A DNA stretch of 64,000 nt. Source: Campanula takesimana. Taxonomy: Eukaryota; Streptophyta; Magnoliopsida; Asterales; Campanulaceae. Under the pieces are notes generated by a model. The model made no database searches and was not told the DNA's origin. It was given only the letters and a program-made list of their open reading frames with translations. Both the position numbers and the translations under genes were made by a program. Numbering within the stretch: the stretch's first letter is position 1; the number at the start of each line of letters is the position of its first letter. Location: positions 806,001-870,000 of the forward strand of contig JAOWBW010000383.1 of NCBI GenBank assembly GCA_026119855.1, written 5' to 3'. Of the stretch, positions 35,002 through 46,880 are shown piece by piece.

Positions 35002-36660
35002 TGTCACGACCCGAAATCTAGGCTCTATTTTATTAGTAATTAAATGATTTTTATTTAATTATTTGCTTAGTTATTTATTTAAATTATTATTTATTTAAAT
35101 ATTTATGGGTGCAATTTATGTGTTATAATATTTATGCCTAGCATTTTATTTGGGTTTTAATTGTTAGTAGGGAGTGTAGTGTTTGTGTGTAGTGTAGTGG
35201 AGGGGGCCTAAGTGTAAATCTTTCAAAACATTTCCCTACTCCCTCCCTACTCCTCCCTCACCTTCTCCCTCATCCTACTCCCTCCCATTCCCAGCACAAA
35301 CCTCTCTCTCTCTCTTGGTTGTGGGTAAGTTTCTTTCTCTTTCCTTCTCTCTTCTTTTTCTCCATCTTCCTCTCATTATCATTCATTTCTTAAAACTTGA
35401 ACATTGTTTAGATCGTCGATAGGATCGCGTAGAATAAAAAAGAATTGAAATCCATCAACTTTGAGAAAATTCAAGTAAGTTACTTTTCCCCCATTTTGAT
35501 GCTAAAATGTTCATATCATGTTTATATGATGTTTGGTGTGTTATATTTGAAGTTTGATTGAGTTTTGAATTTATTGAGATTTATTTTGGGTTTGATCAAA
35601 AATGGTGAAATCTTGAATGTGGGGTTTGATTCTTGATTTTGGTTGTTAAATGTTGTTGTTTGAGTCTTTTTAGACTTATTAGTTGTTTTGGTATATTAGT
35701 ATACTAGTTGGAATGTTGGATTTTGGTGGAATGTGTTTTGGGTATGGAAATGGAAGAACCCATGTTGTCTTTCCCGATTTCTGGCAATACAGAAGGTTGT
35801 GCGACCGCCCAAAATTGCCTGCGCGACGGCACACCTTTCTGAAAGCTTTTGTTCTTGTTTTGAAGGATTTTGGGCGACCGCACAGTCCCTTTTCCAGATT
35901 GGCCTTGGAAAAGTCAAGTTAGCGTTCCTTTGTGAATGTATCTAGCTAACGGGCATGACTTTGTGTCATGGTCCTTGTCCTTTGTGACACTTTTATGGTT
36001 ATTGGTTCCGGTACCGGGGTTTTCTCTTCGGCTTTCATGCTATTATGAAGATGATGAATTGTTGATTATTGAAGCTGCGCAGCGATCCTTTATTTGGATG
36101 TTCCGTTTGGAAAACCTTGGCTATATCCTTTGTTATGTGTTTATTTCCGCTGCTATCTGATACATGCTAAATGCTATGTGCTATGTGATATTTATTATTG
36201 CTTATTGTATATTGCATCATAGCATGTCATGTAGTTGCATTAGTAACTTATTGAGATTCATCTCACCCCCTTTCCTTTTATGTTTGTTTTTCCTTAACCC
36301 CCCCCAGGTGCTAAGGAATAGTCTCGCTGATCACGAGATAGAGGACGTCGAGTGTGGATCCATTCTTTTGGGGAAGGTTGATATAGGTTGGTTTACATTA
36401 TGTAAATGTGTAACCATTTGGGATAGTTGTACCAAAACAATGATGTCACTAAGAATTGTATATTTGTATTTTGTTGGGCATAAACTTGTGGAAGTTTATG
36501 ATAGTTGTAATTGGTTTTTTATCAAACTTGGTTTTGTAAAACTTTGGATCATCACTTTTGGTATTAAATGGAAATTTTAACTTCGGTATTTGTCAGTTTT
36601 GGTTTTAGAGTCGACGTCCAGATCGCGGTCTCGGGCCCGCGGGGTCCGGGGGTCGCGACA
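35002..36660 (+). repeat. 3' LTR of element B with internal deletion
   Basis: 1659 bp against 2147 bp for the 5' LTR. At 35887-35893 the sequence jumps from CCCTTTT of the dyad region to the CCAGATTGGCC block, omitting the equivalent of 29124-29618. Elsewhere it is near-identical to the 5' LTR. Confidence 0.92.
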
Positions 36661-39170
36661 TTCTATTTTTCCTTAAATTGCAGACTTTCTGCAGAATTCT
36701 CATCGAGTCCAAGGCTCAAATATTCATTACTTTGATCTAATCAGAGTACATCAATACTTTTACCATGAGGTGTTGAAATCCTTTCTAGCATTGTTACTTT
36801 AATAAACTACATACATCAAAATGTATAAGTTCAAAAGAGTACTTCCTCTTACTATTATTAGTAAAAGATATCTTGATCAATTTCTAAGATTCACATCTAT
36901 CACATGATTCGAAATCATATGAATTTAAAACTCCGTCCCATGGAATTTTAGATATGCGTTTCTTTTCATTTGATATAGACATTAATGCTTTTTACGAATG
37001 TAACGATTACATCCTTATATTCAAATTTCCATTATTTACGTTATGCTCATAATTTTGTTCTTCAAAGATAAGAATATTAAGTCCAATTTACATGATTAGC
37101 ACTACAATAAAGCAAATCATATTTAATGGAACACTTTCTTATTCGAAATAAGAGATATCCATAATCTTTTAATGAAGAAACCAAAATAATATTTCTACTT
37201 AAAATAAGAACATAACACCATTTGTTCAAAACAAATATGAACTTATTAGATAAAGACACTTCGCAAGTTCCTATGACTAATGTTGCAACCATTGCATCAT
37301 TATTGCCACATAGGTTAATCTTTACCCTTACAAGTAGAATTTTAACATAAATACTTGAAGTGGTAGCCAACTACCTTTCCTTTTGATCTTTTAATTCAAA
37401 TTGTAATTTCACCAATGGTCAATCGTATTGCCAATGTACAAATTACATTCTTTGGATTTTAAGTTTTAGCCACAAATATTTTCTTTAGGTTTGACAACTT
37501 TTGTCTTGCCTTTATCTTAAATCCTTGTCCTTATTAACCTTTAGAGTTTGAGTATGTTTCCATTTGATATTAAGACATAGCACTTTAAATATCCAATGTT
37601 GCTTATGAATTAATGTCAAATCCGTTTGTTAGTTCCAAACTAACTTGATTATCAAGCCAAATCAAGGTAATTAATATGTCTCTCCATGTTCGAAACATGA
37701 TAACTTATTGACATACCTTTCATTCATCAAATGAATGTTATACTCTAATCAATTCTCAAACTTGTCTTGCCTTTCTTGCTTGTAGGAACGCTTCCTACGT
37801 GATTGCTTATCAAATAAGCATCCATGTGTTTCAGATACTTCTAAAGTTCTAAACTTATGGTAGCAAGTCATAAGACAATTGACATCTATAGAATCATCCA
37901 CATGTTTTCTAATAAATGTCTTTGTCCATCCTTAAGCATTAGGTTTCTTAGAAATAGGATTTATTAAGAATTCATAACTTCCGTTCTTGCTTAGAACAAT
38001 TCTTAAGCTCATGACTAGGTCAAGAAAGTTAATCTTATTCTCTTTAAGTGGGGTCTATTGCAGTGATTATACATGATTATAGTTTAAGACATTCTACAAA
38101 ATATGCAAATAAATATACACATATATTTCATACAATTATCATTTAGAGACATATAATGTATTTTATAAATACTCCCACTAAATTATACACCTTCAAATAC
38201 AACAATTGTATAATATAATTTAAGTAGGCTAAGATCCAACTTTAATTTAATTCAAGTCCGCTTTGGCGATACTGCTCAAAATTAAATTAATTAGGTAGAC
38301 AGCTCTTTGTCAATCATATCATATATGATTCTTAGATCCTTTATGAGATTTTTTAGACATCTTATGTCAGACATGTTTTAATCTCATCTTGTGCCTTAGG
38401 CCCAAAACTTTGTCTTTTGATAGCCTTATTAAGCTAAACCACGTTAAACGTATAGGAAACTCTCATTCCTCATCTTGCTCATACACTGATAGAATTAATG
38501 CACCTCGCTTTGGCAGAGCCCACATAAAAATACCCGGTGTACTCACAAGTGTTTTAATAATGGATTGGCACATGACTTAAGTTTTAAGAAGGTTTATTTG
38601 CTTAGATATATGCATCATATATTTAATTATGTGAAACATAATATAATATAGTCTTTGCATAATGATGTTAACTAATCCAATTAATTAACAGAAGCAAAAT
38701 CTTGTGATTTAATCATGAAGCAACATAATGGGGACGGAATCTAAATTATCTGTAAACAATTTACAGATTGGATATTTCATTCGGATTCTCAGAAACAAGG
38801 CGTGAGCCTGCCATTGGTCCATGCAATGAATTAATCCAAATTTAGTTTCCTTCTCTTGCAAACGATTTTCACTTTGTATAGGGGTAATTCTGAAACTTTG
38901 AGATTACACCAATCTTAAACTCCTTTAAGATTCTGATCTCATTAACAGTTTGGACTTCTGAATTGAAATCTGTTTCAGGAGACACGGTTTCCAAAACCTG
39001 CCGTCTGAAAAAGATTAGAATCAGTAATGCCCAAACCATCCGTATGGATGTTTCTGGAAGCATCCAGATTTATCCGTACAACTCTTTCATACAGGTCACA
39101 TAAACTCTGAACTCTTCAGAATTCTGAAACTGTATCCGCAGAGCATCTTGAAATTGAAAGCACAAACCGC

Positions 39171-39275
39171 ACGGCCGAAACTAAGCCAAAAGGCATCCAC
39201 ATTTCCGTGCTAAGATAAAGAAACCAAGCAACTTCTCTATACGGTCGAAACTAAGCCAAAAGGCATCCACATTCC
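39171..39275. repeat. Direct repeat in the copia E leader
   Basis: A block beginning ACGGCCGAAACTAAGCC at 39171 recurs at 39241 as ACGGTCGAAACTAAGCC. About 33 nt are near-identical and the offset is 70 bp. Confidence 0.8.
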
Positions 39276-39975
39276 TGTATAGATTGGATACTTGTTTCAA
39301 GATCTTTCACTGTCTCTTAATCTCACAGATTACAGCAGTTCTAAACTCTTTAGAACTCTGATTTCTGTAATTCCTTTTGAATTCTTCGGCCGAAAACTGT
39401 TTCAGGAAACACGGTTTCGAAAACCAGCCGTCTTAAAGCAGTTTCCAGTTTTCAGATTCAAATTCTGTAAACAATTTACAGAATAATCTGAACACCAGAA
39501 AACAAAATCAAGTCTGAGAATTTCCAAACTAGCCGTACGGATCAGTTTGGCATCATCCAAACCATCCGTACGGATTCATTGGCAGGATCCCAGATTTCCT
39601 GGTTTTTTCAGAATTTCAGAAATTCGACCAAATCCAATATCATGTTTGTACATAATCAGATTACAGAAACATGAATTTACAGATTACGAATTTAATTAGA
39701 TCTAATCAATATCATGAATAAACAATTTATTATATATATAAATTAGATCTAAATTATCAATACATATAATTCAATTATTTATTGATAATCCCAACATGCA
39801 ATTATTCATATAGATCAAATCAATATAATAATCACATAATCCCCATGTTCATGCTCATAAATTTTATATCTCATATATAAACTCAAATCACACATTCATC
39901 TTATTATCATGTAGATATTATATAATCAAATTAAACAATTTCAACATGATATACTAAATAATCAACAATGAACGG

Positions 39976-39988
39976 GGCTCTGATACCA
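39976..39988 (-). other. Primer binding site of copia E
   Basis: On the minus strand this reads TGGTATCAGAGCC, one base after the CCCAACA end of the 5' LTR. It gives the element's orientation. Confidence 0.85.
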
Positions 39989-39989
39989 C

Positions 39990-41368
39990 TGTTGGGTTTT
40001 GATGCATCATGCGCAGCGGAATAAACATATAAAATCAAACACCCAAGAGCCCGGATCCGTGCATATTGATTAAATTAAATACAAGATGAAAGAAACATAC
40101 CCTTGAAGATCGAATCCATGAACACGGACTTTAAGGTGCTAACGCAAACACCCTCTATCAGTATCCACACATCGAACGGACTCAAGAACGCTTCTTGATT
40201 TGACTGCTAGATCCTTAGGCTTGAAAAACATGGTTGAAGAACCATTCTTCAATCTCCCTTTGATTATTATGGTTTAATGATGAGCAAAAACCAAATCTCA
40301 ATAACCTAAGTATAATATGTGTTTTTCTCTCTCCAAGAACTCTTGTTGATTTCCAAAATCAATGCCTAAGGCTTAGTTTCCGGCTGAAGAGAACACAGAA
40401 TATATACTGGGAGAAACCTAATTCCATTAGGTTAAAGGATTCCTTTCCCAGAAAGAAATCTGACAAAAACTCGTCAGCGGACAAACTATCCGTACGGCTA
40501 GTCCCAAACCATCCGTACGGCTGGTTTTTTCCACTTCCCAGTTTTTTCTCGTTTTTCGTGCCAAGCAAGATCCGTTCTGCGTGTGTGACCCAATAGGATT
40601 ATACTATGTTGGCAACGAGTCCGAAGACCTCGTAAATCATAAGCGGACTCTAGCAAGCCATTATGACTACCCAATTAGTATAACTTTGAAAGCCCAAAGT
40701 AACCTTATAGAACATATCATAATCCCTTTGTCACGCGATATCATATTGGACATAAGTCATGGTCCATGTCAACTTATGTTGTCCAATGCTTTCTCGATCC
40801 CGAGTAGATTGATATGAGCAAATAACATTCAACGCTTCAATTCATTTGGGTACGGCCGTACACTATTATCAATCTCACTCATCGAGTGGCCAAGAAGATA
40901 TCTATCTTGAGAGAGGGACAAATCCCATCTTGACTTATCATTCTTCCCTACATGAATCCGATTATGCCACTCGTACCCTTTATAACCACCCGGTTAGGGG
41001 TAGCGTTTGAGTACGTCAAACATAATGTTAATTATGTGAAAGACTATGATAATCTCAGGTCTAAGGATAAATGATATAACTATTATGAGATTTAATTATG
41101 ACATTTGACCATGACATAAATCTCATAACGGGTCTATCCAGTACTTGTTCTCTAACATGTACCCACAAGTTTAATCCGCATCCTATGAGCTATAATCATC
41201 ATATGATTATCCATCAAACTCATGCTAGCCCTTCATAAGTGCTAGGGACAATGATTATTATAATAAACATGCAAAAGATATAATAATCGGGTTTGTTATC
41301 TCTATAACAATGAAGCTATGATATAACGCATAGGCCTTTCTCAAGGGCCTAGGGCATAATATCCAACA
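39990..41368 (-). repeat. 5' LTR of copia E, complete
   Basis: 1379 bp with TGTTGGG at its left edge and CCAACA at its right edge. It contains the CCGTACGG pair (40490, 40513) and the GTACGGCCGTAC palindrome near 40850. Confidence 0.88.
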
Positions 41369-41783
41369 CATTCACTGTAGTGGGCCTGTGACTTTTGTTA
41401 TTCTTTGTCTTAGATTTAGAACGAGCCAAGGTGAAACTTGTTTTACGGGCATGTGGTCTAGCTCGAAGGCATAAGACCGCGCTTCGTACATGCGGGAACG
41501 TGCCGACATCCGCTAAAATTAGGCTCGGAGCCTGAGCGGGCTGAAAATCTTTGTTATACCATTGTCATCTTTGTTATCTTTCTGTTACATATTCAAAATT
41601 TATCTTTGGAATAGAATAAAGGAAAATCTTAGACAAATAAGGAAAATTTCATTCAAACACTTTCATTCATAATTCTGCTCATAGAGCGGTTACATAGTAA
41701 TTCCTTAAAACAAAATAGCTCTAGTAGGGAAAATGAGCCTTCAATTTAATCTTGCTTCAAATCTTTGAGATAATCAAGGGATT
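41369..41783 (-). other. Non-coding flank of a Tat-like element
   Basis: This lies downstream (in minus sense) of the Tat integrase fragment. I see no open frame. It is probably the post-pol region of that element, judged only from position. Confidence 0.4.
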
Positions 41784-43279
41784 TTAGGGATAATATCTCT
41801 TCAGATGATCGCTGCGCCAAGCATTCTTGAGATCCATTCCCTTCGGAGTAAGTACCCTGTAGGTTCCCTCTTTAATGACTTGCGTTATCTGGTATGGGCC
41901 TTCCCAGTTTGGGGAGAGCTTGTTATATCCGGGCTGCTTGCCCATGAGTTCTGCTTTCCTCAACACCCAATCTCCTACGGCAAAAGTCCTTTTGTTCACC
42001 CTTTTGTCATGGTGGATCTTAGCTCTCTGTTTGTAGTTGACCATTCTTGCCCCTTGCCCGGAGACGTTTCTCCTCCAAGTAGTCAAGATCATTCCTCCAG
42101 GCTTCCTCGTTTTTCGATTCATCAAAATAGGCGATCCTATAACTCGGTAAAGCGATCTCCACTAGGGATGGCAATTTCACCGAACCCGACCCGTTTCCGA
42201 AACATTTCGGCCCAAGCGGGCAGGTTTTGTAACTAAATTCCAAAACCCGACGGGTTCGGGTTCGGGTTTGGTAACACCAGTTGACCCGACCCGACTCGAC
42301 CCAAACCCGACCTGCATGCTTAGTTCATGTAGGGTTTTCCTAGTTTACCCTTATACCACTCCATTATTACCCCCATACTTGGTATATATTATTAAGTCTT
42401 CTTTTTTGAAGTCTTAGTTGAAAACTTAAAATTTTTTGTATGTTGGAAATGGGCTAAAGCCCAAATAGGATGAAATTATTGATGAAGCAAAACAAATGTT
42501 ATTGTGTATCTGGGCCGGGTTCGGGCGGGTACGGGTTTGATGACCTTCGGGTCGGGTCCGGGTTGAATGATATTTTGCTTGGGTCTGGTTTGTGTTTGGG
42601 CAAACCCGGCCCGTACCTGACCCGTTGCCATCCTTAATCTCCACAGGTGCCACTGCCTCGGAACCATATATGAGCGAGAAGGGGGTTTCTCTAGTTGAGT
42701 TTCGGGTGGTGGTACGAATGACCCATAGAGCGGAACTAAGCTCGCCCAACCATCTTTCACTTCGTCCCTTCAAGTTTTTGTGGAGCGCGGCCATGTGCAA
42801 TTTATTCCCTGCCTCGGCCTGGCCATTTCCCTGCGGTCTTGCGACTTAGGATTGTCGATGCTCAATGTTGAGTCTCCAGCCTTCAGCCGTGAACTTTCTT
42901 TGGAATTGTGGTCCATGATCAGAGACTATTTCCCGTGGCAACCCATATCGGCAGTATATGTAGTCGTGTACAAAATCTATGATATTCTTCTCTATCGTAC
43001 TAGCCAAAACCTTAGCTTCCACCCATTTTGTGAAGTAGTCAACAGCTACTACCACCATTTGGACACCCCCGCGGGCTTTTGGATATGGTCCAATAAGATC
43101 TATTCCCCACATGTCGAACGCCCAAGTTGGTACAACTAAAGTTTGCTCGATGGATGGTAATCTAGGGATGTTTGCAAACCTTTGGCATTATTCACATTTC
43201 GTACATAATCCTCCGCGTCCTGCCTCATCGTTGGCCAGTAGTATCCGAGGAATCTTATTTTGTCGGATAAGGTCCGGGT
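41784..43279 (-). pseudogene. Tat-like gypsy integrase, split by a MITE
   Basis: Read on minus, the order is a damaged zinc-binding region (43279-43140), the catalytic core (MWGIDLIGPYPKARGGVQM, then YFTKWVEAKVLAS and VSDHGPQF, 43112-42850), then ALWVIRTTTRNSTRETPFSL (about 42730). A 474-bp MITE (42163-42636) interrupts it. It resumes and ends with the C-terminal region VGDWVLRKAELMGKQPG and LSPNWEGPYQI (42125-41784). Frames change at several points and the glutamate of the DDE triad is not in the surviving open parts. No matching reverse transcriptase is attached. Confidence 0.85.
42163..42636. mobile_element. hAT-type MITE in the Tat integrase
   Basis: Ends are TAGGGATGGCAA and TTGCCATCCTTA. 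An exact 8-bp duplication, ATCTCCAC, lies on both sides (42155-42162 and 42637-42644). The flanks are rich in ACCCGAC/GTCGGGT words around an AT-rich centre. The 8-bp duplication is the hallmark of hAT transposition. Confidence 0.92.
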
Positions 43280-43979
43280 GTAGACACCCCGCCTTGGACC
43301 GCTCACCCCAATTGCACATTTGATTTTTTTTCTTCCTATTTTAAATGTTTCTCATTAGTTTCTGTTATTTCGTTAAGTTCCTAACTGACTCTGTTAAGTC
43401 CAGAGACTAAACTGAATAACAGTGCTGACTTTCTAGTCCATTCTATCAAAAATGCCATTTCAAAGTCGCGCACCTCTGCCTCTATAGATCAGACGCGCGC
43501 GCATCCCGCCCTCAAGGCAGGAGGCGAGCGCATCTGGGCGTCAGTTACAGATTCTGTCAAAAAATCCCTCCCTTTCTCATTTTACATGATTTTTCCCGGG
43601 AAATTTATCTTTGTGACTTCATTTTGGCATCAAAAACATCTGTTTTACACCTATATAAACCCCTCTAATTCACCATTTAAAAGGAGGAATTTTTTAAGAT
43701 AACAAAACTATACTAAAAACATTAAGGCATTTTGAGTATTTTCTCCAAAGAAGCTCTTGAAGAATTTTGAAGTTTAGGTAATCTTCAACCCTCTTCTTCT
43801 CTTTACTCCTCTTATCTTCATCTCTTCTCTCACTTTCTTAATCAAATGTGCAATCACCCAAAACATTTTGGGACATAACACCAAAGATCACTTCACTACA
43901 TTGAAGTTGGTTAAGGAGTTATCTCCCCACATTCAAACCCCCTTTTACCCCTTTTATCATCATCAAAGAATAGGAAGAA

Positions 43980-43982
<3 letters not shown>
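43280..43982 (+). repeat. LTR-like block, plus orientation
   Basis: It starts TGTAGACACCCCG, a typical Tat-type LTR start, abruptly after integrase sequence. A TATATAAA box lies at 43652-43659 and a donor-like AGGTAATC near 43776. GC-rich GCGCA units start at 43468, 43499 and 43528. The right end is not clear; it runs toward a 32-base T run. Possibly a partial 5' LTR of the plus-strand Tat elements that follow, but this is inference. Confidence 0.45.
43652..43659 (+). promoter_or_regulatory. TATA box in the Tat-like LTR block
   Basis: TATATAAA, 372 bp after the TGTAGACACCCC start, supports plus orientation of this LTR piece. Confidence 0.55.

Positions 43983-44014
<32 letters not shown>
43983..44014. 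repeat. Run of 32 T
   Basis: An uninterrupted homopolymer between two LTR-like pieces of opposite orientation. Its length may be inaccurate. Confidence 0.85.
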
Positions 44015-44018
<4 letters not shown>

Positions 44019-44345
44019 AGACTACGAACAAGCAAGACCAACATTAGAGGCGCACGCTTCCCGCCATTAGGAACCAGAATGCCCAGAAAATGTAGACTAT
44101 GAACAAAACGCAGCTTAACCCTCAAATCTTTCCCCATCGGAGTCGCCACTGTAGATACCCCGGGGCGAGGCCACCACTTGGATAGAGCGGTGGGTTATCC
44201 TAGGATGTCTATTTTTTGTTTTAGTTGTTTAGAGTCGCTAGATATGTTTTTAATGGAACATAAGAAAAACCTAATATTAAGCCTATGTTTTGATACGAAA
44301 ACCAGAGATTCTTGTTGTGAGGTTCGGGGGTTAGGTTACGAGATG
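44015..44345 (-). repeat. Minus-strand Tat LTR end with primer site
   Basis: On minus, an LTR end GGGGTATCTACA (right of 44150) is followed after one base by TGGCGACTCCGATGGGGA (44148-44131), a Tat-type primer binding site. About 120 nt of leader reaches the T run. The LTR part extends right to about 44345, where plus-strand Tat coding sequence takes over. Confidence 0.55.
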
Positions 44346-45940
44346 GGGACAAAATGGCGGATACAAGTTTGAGGAGGTAGTTCCTAAGGGCGCCGCCAAG
44401 GATGCTATGGGCAATGAGTGGAACGGTGTGGTAATGGAAAGAATTGTCGGAGAAGACTTGGTTGTACCTGACCTAATTGACTTCGAAAAGGAAATGATTG
44501 CCGTGATTGAAGATGGACCTCTTGCAACCTTTGACCCACACACTCTTACAAATCCAAAGAACGTGCCTCTGAAAAAATTAGGCAACCTTCTCTGGACCGG
44601 TGGGGAGCAAAGAAGAAATGACCGCGAAACTTAGACTGGTCCCTCGTCCCCTAGAGTCAAATGTCATAGGATCCAATGTAGTTGAGTCTCCCCAATCTCT
44701 TGTCTTTGAATTCGAGTCTGTCTCCTCTGAGGGCCTCACGCTCGAGGATTATGAACTTGTAGCCAACGTTGTATTCCCGTTTGCATTAAATGAAATGATA
44801 GACCTTTCCGAGTATCCCCTCATTGCCAACTTATTAGATGATAAATTAACCAATAATCTGAAAATGGTTAATAATGAATCACCTAATAATGCAGATGCAC
44901 TAAACCATCCAAACATTAAACAGTCATCAAAGCAGGTTGTTGATCAAGAGGAAAACCGTGCCCAAGCTGCCGAAGAGGTTTTGACTAAGGTGAATTTGGG
45001 AACCGAAAATGAGCCGAAGGAGACACAGATTGGGGAATACTTCAAAGGGGCCGAAAAGGAAGCTTTGGTTGAGCTACTCAAAGAGTATGTAGATGTGTTT
45101 GCATGGTCTTATAAGGATATTCCAGGGTTGGATGCTTCGATTGTGGAACACAGGATCCCCGTGGACCCTGAGGTGAAACCCGTTAAGCAAAAACTTCGGC
45201 GGATCAAACCAGAATGGTCCCTGCAGTCAAAGAAGAGATTGAGAAGTTGCTTCGGGTCAGCTTTATAAGAGTGATAGAATACCCCTCATGGCTCTCCACA
45301 TAGTAACGGTCACAAAGGCCAACAGAAAGGTTCGACGCTGGGTCGACTTTAGGGATCTCAACAAAGTGAGACCCAAAGATGACTTTCCCCTCCCAAGCAT
45401 CGACATGCTTGTGGATACAACCTCTAGCTTTGAGGTTAAGTCTTTTGTGGATGGCTTCGCTGGATATAACCAGATTAAGATGGCAGAGGAGGACCAGGAA
45501 AAAACTGCCTTCACCACCCCATGGGGAACCTTTTCTATACCGTGATGCCTTTCGGGTGCGAAACGCTGGGGCTACCTACAAAAGAGCTGCGACCGCACTC
45601 TTCCACGACATGATCCATAAGGAAATAGAAGTGTATGTCGATGACATGATCGTGCATTCTAAGGGCTCTGACGGGCAACATTTGATAGACTTGAGAAAGT
45701 TCTTTGACAGGCTTAGGAAGCACTCCATGAGACTTAATCCGGCCAAGTGCACTTTTGAGGTTTCTCGTGGAAAGGTTTTGGGATACATGGTCACCGAACG
45801 GGGCATCGAAATTGATCCTCAAAAGGTTAAGGAAATTGTGGAAATGAGGCCGCCTCGCACCCAAACAGAGGTAAAAGCCTTCATGGGAAAGTTGCAATAC
45901 ATCAGCCCGCTTCATAAACCAACTCACTCCCATTTGTGAG
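44346..45940 (+). pseudogene. Tat element D1: pre-RT region and reverse transcriptase
   Basis: A 5' part (44407-44634) is open but shows no known fold. From 44600 the frame reads EYPLIANLLDD and VNLGTENEPKETQIGEYF, then the RT entrance HRIPVDPEVKPVKQKLRR. RT motifs follow: VDFRDLNKVRPKDDFPLP, FVDGFAGYNQIKMAEED, and catalytic YVDDMIVHSKG (about 45630-45665), then LNPAKCTFEVSRGKVLGYM. Frameshifts occur near 45230, 45535 and 45905. The overall wording is that of Tat/Ogre-type gypsy elements. Confidence 0.88.
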
Positions 45941-46880
45941 CCCATCTTCAAACTGCTAAGAAAGAATGCCGAGGTCAAATGGAACGGGGAGTGCCAAAAA
46001 GCCTTCGACAAGATTAAGGCCTACCTCATCCAACCGCCAATCCTATGCCCTCCGCACAAAGACAAGCCACTCTTGCTTTACCTAACGGTGACTGATGCAT
46101 CGATAGGAGCAATGTTGGCCCAAGAGAAGAAAGATTCAAAGGTGGAAAATGTCATCTACTTTGTGAGCCGTAAGCTACAAGGAAGCGAGCTCAATTACTC
46201 CCCAATTGAGAAAACTTGCGTAGGATTGGTATGGGTCGTGAGAAAGTTAAAACATTACATGCAGGCTCATCCGATACAACTTATTTCCAAAATAGACCCC
46301 ATCAAATGCTTATTGGAAAATCCATCTTTGTCTATGAGGCTTGCCAAATGGTCCTTCTTCTTAGCCGAGTACGATATCAGTTATGTGTCGAGAAAGGCAG
46401 TCAAAGGAAGGGTTTTGGCAAAACACTTGGCAGATTTCCCTAGTAATGAAAAAAGGGGGCCCGAACCAAAATTCCCAAATGAAGGAATCTTTACCCTCGA
46501 GGGAGGAAATAGGTGGCAATTGTTCTTCGACGGAGCTGCCAATAAAAGAGGAAACGGTGTAGGATTGCTCTGGTGAACCCAAAAGACGAGCACACCCCCA
46601 TCGCCATCAAATTGAACTTTAATGTCACCAACAATGCCGCAGAATATGAGGCATGCACAGCCGGTTTGGAGGCAGCCTTGGAAAGGAATGTTAAGGAGCT
46701 GGAAGTATACGGCGATTCGGCCTTGATTATCAACCAAGTCTCGAACAAATGGAAAACACTGGATCCCGGTTTGCGAAAATATCATGCCTATATGGAAGAG
46801 CTCATAGCGCAATTCCAAGAGGTCAGCTTCCCTTACCTGCAGAGGGACCGGAACCGTTTCGCCGACGCCCCTAGCTAAAC
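45941..46880 (+). pseudogene. D1 RNase H and second (archaeal-type) RNase H
   Basis: The first RNase H has YLTVTDASIGAMLAQE and YFVSRKLQGSELNYSP (46073-46440). A second RNase H-like domain follows: WQLFFDGAANKRGNGVG, NNAAEYEACTAGLEAAL and VYGDSALIINQV (about 46510-46745). Two RNase H domains in a row are the known signature of Tat-lineage elements. A frameshift lies near 46573 and a stop near 46876. Confidence 0.9.

Larger units (their letters stand above)
28237..36660 (+). mobile_element. Tekay-like gypsy element B
   Basis: The element has a 5' LTR (28237-30383), a tRNA-Met-type primer site, a full gag-pol order ending in a chromodomain, a polypurine tract and a 3' LTR (35002-36660) with a 495-bp internal deletion. 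Flanks are TTCTG on the left and TTCTA on the right, four of five matching, consistent with a mutated target-site duplication. It inserted into copia element E. Multiple frameshifts break gag-pol, and no single frame covers a whole polyprotein. Confidence 0.92.
36661..39989 (-). pseudogene. 5' half of copia E interior
   Basis: This AT-rich block should hold the E leader, gag and integrase on the minus strand. Stops are dense and I could not place catalytic motifs with confidence. The leader part (about 39000-39700) carries scattered CCGTACGG units and a duplicated block at 39171/39241. Confidence 0.5.
25018..41368 (-). mobile_element. Copia element E, interrupted by Tekay element B
   Basis: On the minus strand the order is 5' LTR (41368-39990), primer site (39988-39976), interior, a polypurine-type CAAGTGGGAGAT (just right of 26240), and 3' LTR (26240-25018). 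The left LTR lacks about 145 bp of its distal end. Element B (28237-36660) sits inside the interior, so the original interior is 26241-28236 plus 36661-39989, about 5.3 kb. Only weak SIRE/Tnt-like copia motifs remain. Confidence 0.85.

Noticed and set aside
44407..44634. Independent small gene before Tat D1 RT
   Set aside because: It continues into the pol frame region and has the position of the Tat gag-pol linker; no separate promoter or domain is visible.
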